From contig JBBTBY010000003.1 in assembly GCA_038043445.1 (NCBI GenBank), positions 36,601 to 100,600 of the forward strand: a DNA stretch of 64,000 nucleotides, written 5' to 3'. The stretch's first letter is position 1. Each line of letters begins with the position of its first letter. Source of the DNA: Spirochaetota bacterium. GTDB lineage: Bacteria > Spirochaetota > Brachyspiria > Brachyspirales > JACRPF01. Shown here one piece after another: positions 41,646 to 50,751 of the stretch. Position numbers and translations under genes: made by a program. Under the pieces are notes generated by a model that was not told the origin of the DNA, ran no database searches, and saw only the letters and a program-made list of their open reading frames with translations.

Positions 41646-42947
41646 TCAGGCTGCACCCCGTGAGAACGCACTGAGCGTCATCGGCGGCGCTTCCCCGTCG
41701 GCGGATACCGACAGTGTCAATGAACGCACCGTCCGCGGCGCGAACCGTTCGATGCGCTTGTGGCCGACCGCAGTGCCCGCGCAAAGGCGTTCGGTGCCGT
41801 TCCCGGTGTCGCCGTCGACGGTGTATGTACGTATCGATTCGCCGTTCGTGATATCTTCGGCGATGACAAGGGTATCGATGCGTGTCGGCGTGTCGAACGC
41901 GAGCGTGATATCCCCGCGTCCTTCAGTCGTGCCGAGCGCTCGTTCGAACGTGCGCGCTATCGTTCTTCCGAATGCGGTGAACTGAGCGATGTCCGCATCC
42001 GGCACGAGCCCGCGGTCATCGATGACCATGCCGAGGAGCAGATTGGAATTTCGCCCGATGCTCTGATAGTACCGTTCGACGAGATGCTCGGGTGAATAGA
42101 GATGCTGTTCATCGCCTTTTCGCCAGAACCAGCCGCCCTGGAATGCTTTGTGCTGATCGCGGTTGGGCATATCAGATTCCGCCGGCGCCCACCGGTCCCC
42201 GTCGGCGCTGCCGGCGCAGTCGATTCGTTCCTTCGTCCCGTCATCCGATGTCGTTATCGATGTCGTCGCCCAGCACGGGTACGGCGCTTCGCCGCGTTCA
42301 TTGCCGACCCAGCGGAGCAGCGAAGCGCATTCATGCGGGCCCTGGAAGACGACGGCATTGGGCTGTAGCCGTGTCAGGAGCGGTATGATATCAGGACCGC
42401 CCTCCCGCACCGGGAGCACTCCGCCATCGAACCATATCTCGAACAATTCGCCGTAATTGCTCCAGAGCTCGGTAAGCTGCTGTTCGACGATGCGATTGTA
42501 TCGCGTTTGTTCCGCGGCATCACCGGAAAGCACACGTCCGGGATTATCCACACCGAGGAAAGCATTGCAGCTCGCACTAGCGTAGATGCCGGGTTTTACG
42601 CCGTAACGCGCGCAGGATGCGATGAAGTCACCGACGATATCGCCTTTCCCTCCTCGCCAGGGGCTTGATGCCACGCTGTAGCTATGCGCTTTGGTCGGCC
42701 AGAGAGAGAACCCCGAACAGTGCTTCGCCACGAGCACGGCGTATTTCGCACCTGCCTTCGCAGCGGTGGATATCCACTGATCGGTATCGAGCGAGTGCGG
42801 GTTGAACACCGACGGCGGCGGGGTGTAGCCGCGCTGTTCGCGGAATTTATATGCGGGCTCGAACACCTGCACATCGAGGTGTATGATAACGCCGATCTCG
42901 GCGTTCGCCCATGCACGATGTGACGGGGTGGGTACAGGTCGCGTCAT
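41646..42947 (-). CDS. Alpha-L-fucosidase (GH29)
   Basis: A 433-residue GH29 enzyme that releases terminal L-fucose with retention. The N-terminal barrel shows IGVIIHLDVQVFEP, a YAVLVAKHCSGFSLWPTK segment (the family KHHDGF motif, here KHCSGF), GIYASASC and the nucleophile Asp in EIWFDGG (about residue 173). The C-terminal part from about 340 is a beta domain ending SLTLSVSADG. No signal peptide, so probably cytoplasmic. The start at 42947 has GAGGTG upstream. It begins 17 nt after the multidomain hydrolase gene, in the same GntR-controlled unit. Confidence 0.85.
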   Translation of the reverse strand: MTRPVPTPSHRAWANAEIGVIIHLDVQVFEPAYKFREQRGYTPPPSVFNPHSLDTDQWISTAAKAGAKYAVLVAKHCSGFSLWPTKAHSYSVASSPWRGGKGDIVGDFIASCARYGVKPGIYASASCNAFLGVDNPGRVLSGDAAEQTRYNRIVEQQLTELWSNYGELFEIWFDGGVLPVREGGPDIIPLLTRLQPNAVVFQGPHECASLLRWVGNERGEAPYPCWATTSITTSDDGTKERIDCAGSADGDRWAPAESDMPNRDQHKAFQGGWFWRKGDEQHLYSPEHLVERYYQSIGRNSNLLLGMVIDDRGLVPDADIAQFTAFGRTIARTFERALGTTEGRGDITLAFDTPTRIDTLVIAEDITNGESIRTYTVDGDTGNGTERLCAGTAVGHKRIERFAPRTVRSLTLSVSADGEAPPMTLSAFSRGAA

Positions 42948-42964
42948 GAAGGTACACCTCTGGT

Positions 42965-45900
42965 CTATTCGAACACGAAGTATGACAGATTCCACGGGTT
43001 CATCCACCCCTCTTTGCCGTTGCAGGTGGTGACCGCGGTCTTGCGCGGTATGTTCGGATCGCTCTTGTTCTCGTCGGCATCGTTCACCATAAGACCGAGG
43101 CCGATGACCGAATTCTTCTTAATGGAAACCGGATTGATATATTTCGCGGGGAAACACAGTTCGTATGTCGTCATCTTCTTTTCCTCATCGCGTTTTATCT
43201 TCATCGGAACGCCTTTTTCAACGACGACATTGTCGAGCCAGGCTATCTGGCGCTGCGGAGAGAAATTCCTGAACACCTGGTCCCCATCGACGCCCGAACC
43301 GAGCATGTACGCATAATCGTCCTGCATGTTGAGGCTGTTCTCCGTGCCGTCCTTGAACGCATCGATGAAAAGCTGTATCGAGTCCGCCGCCCAGAATTTC
43401 GTCGCGGGGAACGGCTGGTAATGGACATCATCCTTCACGATGACGGCCATGTAGAGGTTCGCATCGTCATAGGCGAACATGAACTTCGCCTTGAGCGGAT
43501 CGGCGCGGTATGCGGCACCTGCTTTGTAGGAGCCGCCCCCCGTGCGGTAATCGATGGCGTCATCCTCAGTACCGCCGACGACGGCGTAGCGGTAATCCGC
43601 CCAGTCATCGAGCTCGCCGTCGATGACGATATTTCCCCGTGTGCGGCTGCAGAAGAGTATGTTCATACGCTCCGTGCGTTCGGAAAGCGTTCTGTCCGTA
43701 TGCACTTTCCCTTTCACGTCTATCGTGTAGCGCGCCGACTGGCTGATATACGGGGCGAGGTCCACGGTGAACGCACGTTCGGATAATCCCCCGATCGCAA
43801 GCGGTGCCGATGCTTCGTTCCCGTTGACGGCATAGGTGAAGGTGCCGGTGAACGGTTTTGCATCCTTGTTCTTCACCATCAAGGATAGCGTGCGGTGATC
43901 GATGATCTTCGGTGATATCGATATCGCTTCCTTTTCGCCGTATTCTACCGTTGAAGCGGTGAGCACTGCTTCGAGCTCTTTGACCGGGAGTCCGCATATG
44001 AATGCCGGCATATAGTCGATACTGAACACAAGATATTCCCCTTTCTTCTCCGCGGCGAGCGGACGCCCCAGCACATCGGTGACTGTGATGCCGTTCACGT
44101 TCTTGAGCCGAAACTTCAATGGTGAGCGCTCGGCAAGCTCGAGCTTGTCGTCGAAGTCCCATATCGCGGCGACACCGGCCCCGGAACCGTTATTGAAAAG
44201 GAATGTCTTTACGGTCTCCGCGTACTTGAAGTCACGCACGAACGATGAGTTGCCGAGCATGCGCGCAACGGCATTGTAGCCCACACCGATGTCGGTCGGT
44301 ATGCCGGCGACGGAATCGATATAGACGCCGCCGGTGGTCCAATTGAGGAACATCTTGATGCGGTCGGCGTATCTGAGGGTGATTATCATGGTACGAAGAT
44401 TATACGCCGCGCAGTAGCGGTTGCCGTATACATCCGATGTAAAGCGCCCCAGGCGTACGGAATCGGTGTTGGCGAACGCACGGCCGACGGGAATGGCGGG
44501 GAGATAGAGCTGCGACCAGTTGCCGCCTTCGGAATACCACAGGTCGCCCTTGAAGCCGTGTTTGTCGGCAAGCTTTATGAATTCCTCGCTGTCGTATTCA
44601 AGGCTCGGGCGTTCGGGTTTCTCGCGGTATGGATGCGTTGCGAGAATATCGAAATAGCGTCCGCCGCCGCTCTCAAGGAGCACATCGAGCCATTTGCGCG
44701 CGCTGTCGAAATTGTTCGCCGGATCGGGAGAGATAACGACGGCATCGGGAATCTCTTCTTTGAGTACCGCGTAAAGCCGCTTCATTATCTGCGGGAACGT
44801 CTTCGGGTTATAGATGGAGGGCTTATCGAATATGCCGAGATTGGGCTCATTGGCGTATTTCCAGAACTTGAAATGCTTCGTCTGACGGAAATAGTTCTTG
44901 AACCATGCGGTTATCTCATCCATCTCCGGCCCGTCATAATCGGTTATCGTGTGAAGAAGCTTCATGATGCGGTCCTGGTCGGGCATATAGCGTGCGTTGG
45001 CGCCGTCGTCTATCATCATGCCGAAGACTATCATACCCTCCCTGTCAAAGACATCCTGTATCTCCTTTGCGCAATGCGTGAAATTGTTCGCTTCCACGCC
45101 GCCGGTGCCGAGCATACGCATGAGCGCGACGTTCTTCGGCCAATTGCAGGACGGGAAAAGCCCCCAGCTGAAGACAAGATTATGCTTCATCGACTTCATA
45201 TCATCCTTTGAGTACGGATCGATGACCGCGATGCGAAAAAAATCATAGTCGTTGTGTTCGCTCCCGGAGAGCCGTACCTCGATAGTATAAAATCCGATGT
45301 GGTCCATCACCGAAGCGACATCGAAGGCGAGCGGCGAGGGTGCGCCGGGGCTGAGCGATACCGACTTCCATTCGCGCGAGAATATCTCGTTCTTGAAAAG
45401 ATCACGGATGATGACGCGTGCATCAGTGCTGCGCGGTGATGCGGTCATGTTCACGAGATCAAAGACCATCTTCTTCGGATCGCGCACGAACTGCAGGTTC
45501 CGTGTGCGCTCCATGGATACGGCTATCGGTTTCATCGTGAACGGGGTATCGGCGCTGCTCTCTTCAAGCTGCACGGCGTCTATCCAGATATGCACGCGTT
45601 CGCCCTTGATGCCGCCTTCACTGACGTTAAGGAAAAGCTGGCCGGCGGTCTCGGCGGGCGTGAACGTGGTCACATAGCGCTTCCACTCAGTTGTGAGGGA
45701 GAAATTCTTCGTATGCATCCATTTCCCCCACGTTTTCGTGATGAACATGAGGCCGGCGTTGGCGGATGCTTCCTCGGCTTTCGCATAGAAGGAGAGCGTG
45801 TACTGTCTGCCTGCTTTGAATTGATAGGGGAATGTCGAGAGCGAGCTTAACGGCTGATACGCACGCGTCGGATTGGGTATTGACCCGCGGCGCAGCTGGT

Positions 45901-47401
45901 AGCGCAGGCTCTTTTTCCCGTGATATGCCGTACGGTCGTCGATGATGATGCATTCTTCCGCGTGATTCGTATCACCGACCACGGTGGCCCATTGGCGGAC
46001 CTCCCAGCTGTGAAAACCTTCTTCAAAGCTCGGGTTCTGAATTCGGTTGAGCGACGCCGCATAGTTCGGGAGCTTTGCCAGATTGAATTTCTCGAAATCG
46101 AGAGGATCGAATTCATTCACGATGCGGCTGCGGTATGCTGACAGCTTCTTCTCGTCAACGTTCCGTATATCTATGGAAAGTCTCGCCTCTTTCGATGGGG
46201 CTACCCGCATGCGTATATCGCCGTAGGGGCTCGCCGTTTCGCCGCGGCGATCGACAAAATCCGTACCGCCGCTCTCAAGGAAGCCGAGCTTCACATTCCT
46301 GTCAACGTCCCCTGAGAAGAGATCGATGACCTTTGACTTATACGCACGATTGTTCTCTTTCCCGTACGTCGTACCGAGCGTTACCGCTTCATCACCGTCC
46401 TTATAGATCGTATTGTCGAGGATGAATTTCGGGAAAATGATACGCACGGTGGCGCTGATCTTCCCCTCCGGATCGATGATGCGAGCGTGATAGCTGATGA
46501 TGCCGTCATCGGCAAGCGCGACGCGTATCTCGAACCCGCCCGAGGTGAATGTGCCGTCCTTATTGACGATCTTCCCGGTGATGATGTGTTCACGTCTATC
46601 CGCGATCATACGCGCATTGGTGAGCGTCCCTACATCGGACTGGCCGTAGGCAAGACCCGGCGCGCTCCAGATAATGCGCACATTGAATATCTCCGTCCCA
46701 TTGACTATGTAGTAGAGTATGCCGTCCTTGATCATGACCTCTTTGTCAACGATAGTGAATGCGCCATTGTCATTCATGCGTATCGTGCCGCCAGGGGCGC
46801 TGCCGTGTCGTTCCTTCGCTGCGCCGTCACCCGCGCCTTCAGGTTTCTTCGATCCAGCGGCCGGGGCATAGCCTGCATGCACTTTGACATCGGCAAGCTC
46901 TCCCGTAAAACCGCCCGCCGGCCCCTTGCCGATGATGAGCGGCGCTTCGTTCACCACCGCGATGCCGCTGTCGGTCATATCCTTGCTGTCGACGATCTTT
47001 CCGTCGATGGTAAACGTGCATTTTCCCGCGCGGATGAATGATGCACGGATATCATGCCATGCATTGTCGAGCACTGATGATACCGGGACGCTCAGGCGGA
47101 AGCCCTTTCCCGGCGGGTTCGGAAGCTTCAATTCCACATGGAATTTTCCGCCCTCAATGTATGCCGAATAGGAATTGTATGCCCATCCGGCCTTGCTCAC
47201 GATATGTGCTTTCGCCTGATCAGCCGCTTTCATACGGAACGAGATCATGAAGTCCCCGGAGCCGGGATTGATATCGGCGGCGTTCGGCACGCTTACGGCG
47301 CCGTCACCGTTCGCAAGCGTTATCGATGCGGCAACGGTCCTCTGTCCGTACACCGCGGCGGCAAACAGTGCGCACATGATGAGGGCGTTCGATCTAACCA
47401 T
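42965..47401 (-). CDS. Very large secreted multidomain glycoside hydrolase with CBM9-like end
   Basis: A 1478-residue exported protein. After a signal peptide (MVRSNALIMCALFAAAVYG) comes a LamG-like domain (about 25-190, TFTIDGKIVDSKDM), a beta-rich region, a CBM4/9-type jelly roll (about 470-640, NPSFEEGFHSWEVRQW), and a clan-A TIM barrel (about 730-1080) with acid/base Glu in KYANEPNLG (about 850) and nucleophile Glu in WYSEGG (about 957). The C-terminus (about 1255-1478) is a CBM9/DOMON-like module (IDGELDDWADYRYAVVGG). AAGGAG precedes the ATG, which lies inside the regulator gene (8-nt overlap). Specificity unknown; the fucosidase neighbour hints at a fucose-bearing polysaccharide. Confidence 0.8.
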   Translation of the reverse strand: MVRSNALIMCALFAAAVYGQRTVAASITLANGDGAVSVPNAADINPGSGDFMISFRMKAADQAKAHIVSKAGWAYNSYSAYIEGGKFHVELKLPNPPGKGFRLSVPVSSVLDNAWHDIRASFIRAGKCTFTIDGKIVDSKDMTDSGIAVVNEAPLIIGKGPAGGFTGELADVKVHAGYAPAAGSKKPEGAGDGAAKERHGSAPGGTIRMNDNGAFTIVDKEVMIKDGILYYIVNGTEIFNVRIIWSAPGLAYGQSDVGTLTNARMIADRREHIITGKIVNKDGTFTSGGFEIRVALADDGIISYHARIIDPEGKISATVRIIFPKFILDNTIYKDGDEAVTLGTTYGKENNRAYKSKVIDLFSGDVDRNVKLGFLESGGTDFVDRRGETASPYGDIRMRVAPSKEARLSIDIRNVDEKKLSAYRSRIVNEFDPLDFEKFNLAKLPNYAASLNRIQNPSFEEGFHSWEVRQWATVVGDTNHAEECIIIDDRTAYHGKKSLRYQLRRGSIPNPTRAYQPLSSLSTFPYQFKAGRQYTLSFYAKAEEASANAGLMFITKTWGKWMHTKNFSLTTEWKRYVTTFTPAETAGQLFLNVSEGGIKGERVHIWIDAVQLEESSADTPFTMKPIAVSMERTRNLQFVRDPKKMVFDLVNMTASPRSTDARVIIRDLFKNEIFSREWKSVSLSPGAPSPLAFDVASVMDHIGFYTIEVRLSGSEHNDYDFFRIAVIDPYSKDDMKSMKHNLVFSWGLFPSCNWPKNVALMRMLGTGGVEANNFTHCAKEIQDVFDREGMIVFGMMIDDGANARYMPDQDRIMKLLHTITDYDGPEMDEITAWFKNYFRQTKHFKFWKYANEPNLGIFDKPSIYNPKTFPQIMKRLYAVLKEEIPDAVVISPDPANNFDSARKWLDVLLESGGGRYFDILATHPYREKPERPSLEYDSEEFIKLADKHGFKGDLWYSEGGNWSQLYLPAIPVGRAFANTDSVRLGRFTSDVYGNRYCAAYNLRTMIITLRYADRIKMFLNWTTGGVYIDSVAGIPTDIGVGYNAVARMLGNSSFVRDFKYAETVKTFLFNNGSGAGVAAIWDFDDKLELAERSPLKFRLKNVNGITVTDVLGRPLAAEKKGEYLVFSIDYMPAFICGLPVKELEAVLTASTVEYGEKEAISISPKIIDHRTLSLMVKNKDAKPFTGTFTYAVNGNEASAPLAIGGLSERAFTVDLAPYISQSARYTIDVKGKVHTDRTLSERTERMNILFCSRTRGNIVIDGELDDWADYRYAVVGGTEDDAIDYRTGGGSYKAGAAYRADPLKAKFMFAYDDANLYMAVIVKDDVHYQPFPATKFWAADSIQLFIDAFKDGTENSLNMQDDYAYMLGSGVDGDQVFRNFSPQRQIAWLDNVVVEKGVPMKIKRDEEKKMTTYELCFPAKYINPVSIKKNSVIGLGLMVNDADENKSDPNIPRKTAVTTCNGKEGWMNPWNLSYFVFE

Positions 47402-48473
47402 TGGCGTTCTCCTTGAGGGCGGTCGTATCGCTCTTGACGATGTGACGTGCGGGCTTATGTTCAGGGTTCCGTATCTGATCAATGAGAAGTTCGATAGCGG
47501 TATGTATCTCGCGGACGCCCTGCTTCATGATATTGTGTTCGGCGACGGTATAGTTATAGTCGGTGTAATTGATGATGATCGTGCTTTTCTCACGGCCCGA
47601 TGTGCGGAGGTGTTCTCTGCATGCCATGGCCGCTTCATCGCCGATGGTGAATACGGCATCCGCCCATGCGATCGAGGCGCTGTTCTTTTTCATGAAGGAA
47701 GCGAGCGCAGTGCGTGAACATCCTGTGTACTGGAGCGATCGTACGGCGAAGGCGGCGCCCTTTGCATGGCGTTCAAAGCCGGCACAAAAACGGTTCGTGC
47801 GGGAATTGAGGTCATTGTTGACGATGAGAAGGAGCTTTGTACGCCGCCCAGTGGTCATGACCGCTGAGATCTCGCGGTAGACCTGTTCGCTGTCCGCATG
47901 CACCGTATCGATGCGCTGCGCATAGTCATTGAAGAGCGCGACAAAGCGGATGTGGTACTTCTGCATCATACGTATGTTCTTCGGGATGACCGGACACATG
48001 AGGATGACACCGTCACAGAAGCCTTTCATGAGATAGTCATGGATCTGCGCGTTCACATCATCCTCGATGTCAGTGCCGCGGAGATAATGTACGGAAAATG
48101 AAAAGCCGGCATGGCTGCGCTGATACGCAGTGATGCCGGCGATGAAGGGGTTCATCCAGGCATAGGCGTCAGCGAGGTCGGAGAATATCACCGCGATGTG
48201 CGTACGTCGCGGGCGGCGCATCGTGGCCAGCCGCTTGCGGTACCCCGTCTGGAGGTATGTGCCGATGCCTTTCCGTGTGGCGAACACCCCCTGCTTCACG
48301 AGCGCTTTTACGGCATGGTGCACGGTATTGATGCTTGTGTCATAATCCCGCGCTATCACCCGGTAGGAGCGAAGGAGCCCCTTGTTGCTCTCGGCATCCG
48401 CAATGAGGTCGGTCGTGAGGATATCGGAGAGCTGCGTTGCGAGCGATCGTTTGCTGACCGTGTTCAACCGCAT
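47394..48473 (-). CDS. GntR/LacI-type transcriptional regulator
   Basis: A 359-residue regulator. Residues about 8-75 form a GntR winged helix (LLRSYRVIARDYDTSINTVH, then KGIGTYLQTG), and about 90-340 form a LacI-type periplasmic-binding-like sensor (THIAVIFSDLADAY ... TIGDEAAMACREHL). Such proteins sense sugars. Its last codons overlap the start of the giant hydrolase gene by 8 nt, so the regulator, hydrolase and fucosidase are one transcript and likely autoregulated. A strong promoter lies at 48508-48535. Confidence 0.85.
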   Translation of the reverse strand: MRLNTVSKRSLATQLSDILTTDLIADAESNKGLLRSYRVIARDYDTSINTVHHAVKALVKQGVFATRKGIGTYLQTGYRKRLATMRRPRRTHIAVIFSDLADAYAWMNPFIAGITAYQRSHAGFSFSVHYLRGTDIEDDVNAQIHDYLMKGFCDGVILMCPVIPKNIRMMQKYHIRFVALFNDYAQRIDTVHADSEQVYREISAVMTTGRRTKLLLIVNNDLNSRTNRFCAGFERHAKGAAFAVRSLQYTGCSRTALASFMKKNSASIAWADAVFTIGDEAAMACREHLRTSGREKSTIIINYTDYNYTVAEHNIMKQGVREIHTAIELLIDQIRNPEHKPARHIVKSDTTALKENANG

Positions 48474-48507
48474 GGCACACCATATTGTCTAACTTTATAA
48501 CACCTAT

Positions 48508-48535
48508 AGTATAGACGGATGATCCGATTTGTCAA
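48508..48535 (-). promoter_or_regulatory. Promoter of the regulator-hydrolase-fucosidase unit
   Basis: On the minus strand TTGACA (48530-48535), 16-nt spacer, TATACT (48508-48513). An inverted pair GTCTA (48487-48491) / TAGAC (48512-48516) spans the start-site region and could be an operator. Confidence 0.7.
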
Positions 48536-48550
48536 GACGAGCCATTCGCG

Positions 48551-49522
48551 CTACAGTGAGACGAATGCTTTCCTGCGGTACATGGCGAAGCCGAGCCAGA
48601 CCAGCACGGAGATGAAGAGAAGCCCCTGTACAGCGGCGAGCCAGAGGGGAGGATCGGTATGCCACCAGGGAACGGACGGTACGAGGAATACGGAGAGCAG
48701 CAGAAGGTGTGTCATATAGAGAACGAGCGGGTTCGTGCCGACAATGCGCAGTGCCGGGACATCGAACTTCTGCTTGAACAGCATGCGCATACCCCCGAAG
48801 ACAATGGCGCCGGATGAGACCGTGATGAGCACAAAGGATAGCGACATGCGGTGCTTACTGATCGGGAAGAAGAAAGCAGCGGCAATGCCGATGGCGAGGA
48901 GCGCGGCGCTCACAGTCCAGAAGCTTTTGCTCTTGCGAAGGATGTCGCCGAATACGGTCGACAGGACGAGGAGGAGCGCCCAGCTCAATGAACCGGGAAG
49001 TCCGGCATGCGATGAATGAAGAACGGTTGAAAGCCAGTATGTATCGAGCGCCCACTGATACGCGCCAAGGAGGATGAGCGCCAGGGAGAGACGAATGAAC
49101 ACGGGCATGAAGAGGAACGGGAACGAGAGTATGATCGCGACCCCGATAGCCTGCAGTACGCCCCAGACGACGATGGAGTTCGCAAAACCGAACGAGTGTT
49201 CGCCGATGCTGAACATCATGCCGATGCCGATAAGAGCGAATGCGCGTTTTATTACGTGCTCGGCCGCCTTGAACGCGCCGTCGCGTGCTGCACGCTTTGT
49301 GACCGATGCGGCGAAGGTAAGGCCTATCGCGAAGATGAAGAACGGTGCTATGAAGTCGACGATGGTTATTCCGATATCCGGCGCATGTTTGAGGCAGGCG
49401 GGGATGGTCCTGATATGCTCAAAATAATTCGCTATGAACATAAGTACAATGGTAAGTCCGCGGAAGGCATCGATGGCGCCGTCGCGATCGACCGGTACGG
49501 ATGACATTGTTCTTTTTCTCAT
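48551..49522 (-). CDS. DUF1624/YeiB-like acyltransferase membrane protein
   Basis: A 323-residue polytopic membrane protein. It starts with the family motif RDGAIDAFRGLTIVLMFIAN, has IDFIAPFF..FAIGLTFA, and near the end GTNPLVLYMTHLLLL, as in heparan-alpha-glucosaminide N-acetyltransferase-like (DUF1624/DUF5009) proteins that acetylate glycans across a membrane using acetyl-CoA. About nine to ten hydrophobic helices. The start at 49522 has GGGGGA upstream. It stands between glycosidase genes and may modify a glycan breakdown product or surface glycan; this is inference. Confidence 0.75.
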   Translation of the reverse strand: MRKRTMSSVPVDRDGAIDAFRGLTIVLMFIANYFEHIRTIPACLKHAPDIGITIVDFIAPFFIFAIGLTFAASVTKRAARDGAFKAAEHVIKRAFALIGIGMMFSIGEHSFGFANSIVVWGVLQAIGVAIILSFPFLFMPVFIRLSLALILLGAYQWALDTYWLSTVLHSSHAGLPGSLSWALLLVLSTVFGDILRKSKSFWTVSAALLAIGIAAAFFFPISKHRMSLSFVLITVSSGAIVFGGMRMLFKQKFDVPALRIVGTNPLVLYMTHLLLLSVFLVPSVPWWHTDPPLWLAAVQGLLFISVLVWLGFAMYRRKAFVSL

Positions 49523-49635
49523 GGTATTCCCCCAAGTGTCATCAGTATATAGGGGCGGCATATATTTTTCCAGAGGACACGGATGTATGTTCTGCGCCGC
49601 GATCGGCAGAAAAGAATACGATCCCTCATGATCAT

Positions 49636-50640
49636 CTATCGCGTTGCTTTTCTCAGCGCATTGAGCGAGCGCATGAACGCATCCGGTATGCGCCCGTCGA
49701 GCAGCGGCGGTACGTCCCAGGTAATGACGCCGTCGAAAGAATTCACGTATTTTGTATACGCGATGAGCATATCGTCGCTGAAGCGCACATCACCGCGCCC
49801 CCAATACTCACCAAGGAACGTGAGCAGATGGTACTGTGCGCCGTCGACGAAACGCGAAAGCGTCGGCCCCCAGCTTGACGGAGTTCCTGTATTCACGGAT
49901 ACCGGCAGCCCATTGGCCGCTTCACCCGCGGTGTAGTCCTCGTTCGCCGCATGTTTTATCACCGGGATCTTTACACCGGGGTTGAAGGCCACGATCGACC
50001 CCTTGTTGCCGGCCCTCATCGCATCAGCGAAGCTCTCGAAATTCGGCGCAGCAGGAGATCGATAGAGCGTGTCGGCATAATATCCGCCGTCTATCCACCA
50101 GCCGTGAACGTTCCCGCCCCATCGCATCGACCATTCACGAATGATCGCTTCCCAGTTGTGCTGGAATTCCGTGAGCCTGTCATCGACGCCCGGCTGTACG
50201 GTATACTTCGATGATGCGAGCGCGCACACGGGTTTCCACGGGGGAGTGCATTTGAGCTTTTCAAGCGCTGCAACGTCCATCGCGGGGCCCAAAGCGGTGA
50301 AATACACCATGGTGCGGATATTTTTTTTCGTAAGCGCTGCTGCTATGTCGCCGACAAGATCGCGCCGCGAAAGGCGGCTCGGTTTTCTATCGACGATGCG
50401 ATCGTAGGTGTTGTTCGGGGAGAGATAGTAGCCTGAATTCTGGCCGAGGGTGATGAAGAAATATCCCGCTTTTATCTCCGCAAGCTGATCTGCCAGTGCG
50501 TCAACATCGAAACCGTCGATACGACGATCCCATGCATCGGCGGTCATTTCCGGCGCATTCGTGCTCGATGCCGGTGAGGCGAGGTAGTGGAAAAACACGC
50601 CCCATTTCGCATCGCGGAACCAGTCTGCCCTATGCTGCAT
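49636..50640 (-). CDS. GH29-like alpha-L-fucosidase family protein
   Basis: A 334-residue barrel protein related to GH29. Evidence: DWFRDAKWGVFFHYLA at the N-terminus, a GYFFITLGQNSGYYLSPN segment in place of the KHHDGF strand, RDLVGDIAAALTKKNIR and a nucleophile-type Asp in GWWIDGGYY (about residue 185). The His pair of classical fucosidases in the second motif is not kept, so its specificity may differ. No signal peptide. AAGGAG lies 6 nt before the ATG at 50640; the open frame extends further upstream but without such a site. Confidence 0.7.
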   Translation of the reverse strand: MQHRADWFRDAKWGVFFHYLASPASSTNAPEMTADAWDRRIDGFDVDALADQLAEIKAGYFFITLGQNSGYYLSPNNTYDRIVDRKPSRLSRRDLVGDIAAALTKKNIRTMVYFTALGPAMDVAALEKLKCTPPWKPVCALASSKYTVQPGVDDRLTEFQHNWEAIIREWSMRWGGNVHGWWIDGGYYADTLYRSPAAPNFESFADAMRAGNKGSIVAFNPGVKIPVIKHAANEDYTAGEAANGLPVSVNTGTPSSWGPTLSRFVDGAQYHLLTFLGEYWGRGDVRFSDDMLIAYTKYVNSFDGVITWDVPPLLDGRIPDAFMRSLNALRKATR

Positions 50641-50751
50641 CGTCGTGCTCCTTCTCTTTCGTATGTGTAGCGATGCAGATACAGTAATGACGCCGGGAAA
50701 GTATGACAATGGACGTTCCTGCCGCGGAACATGGATTTTTTGACAAGCGCG

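Noticed and set aside
44558..45211. Plus-strand frame inside the giant hydrolase
   Set aside because: Antisense shadow; the minus-strand protein has catalytic motifs here.
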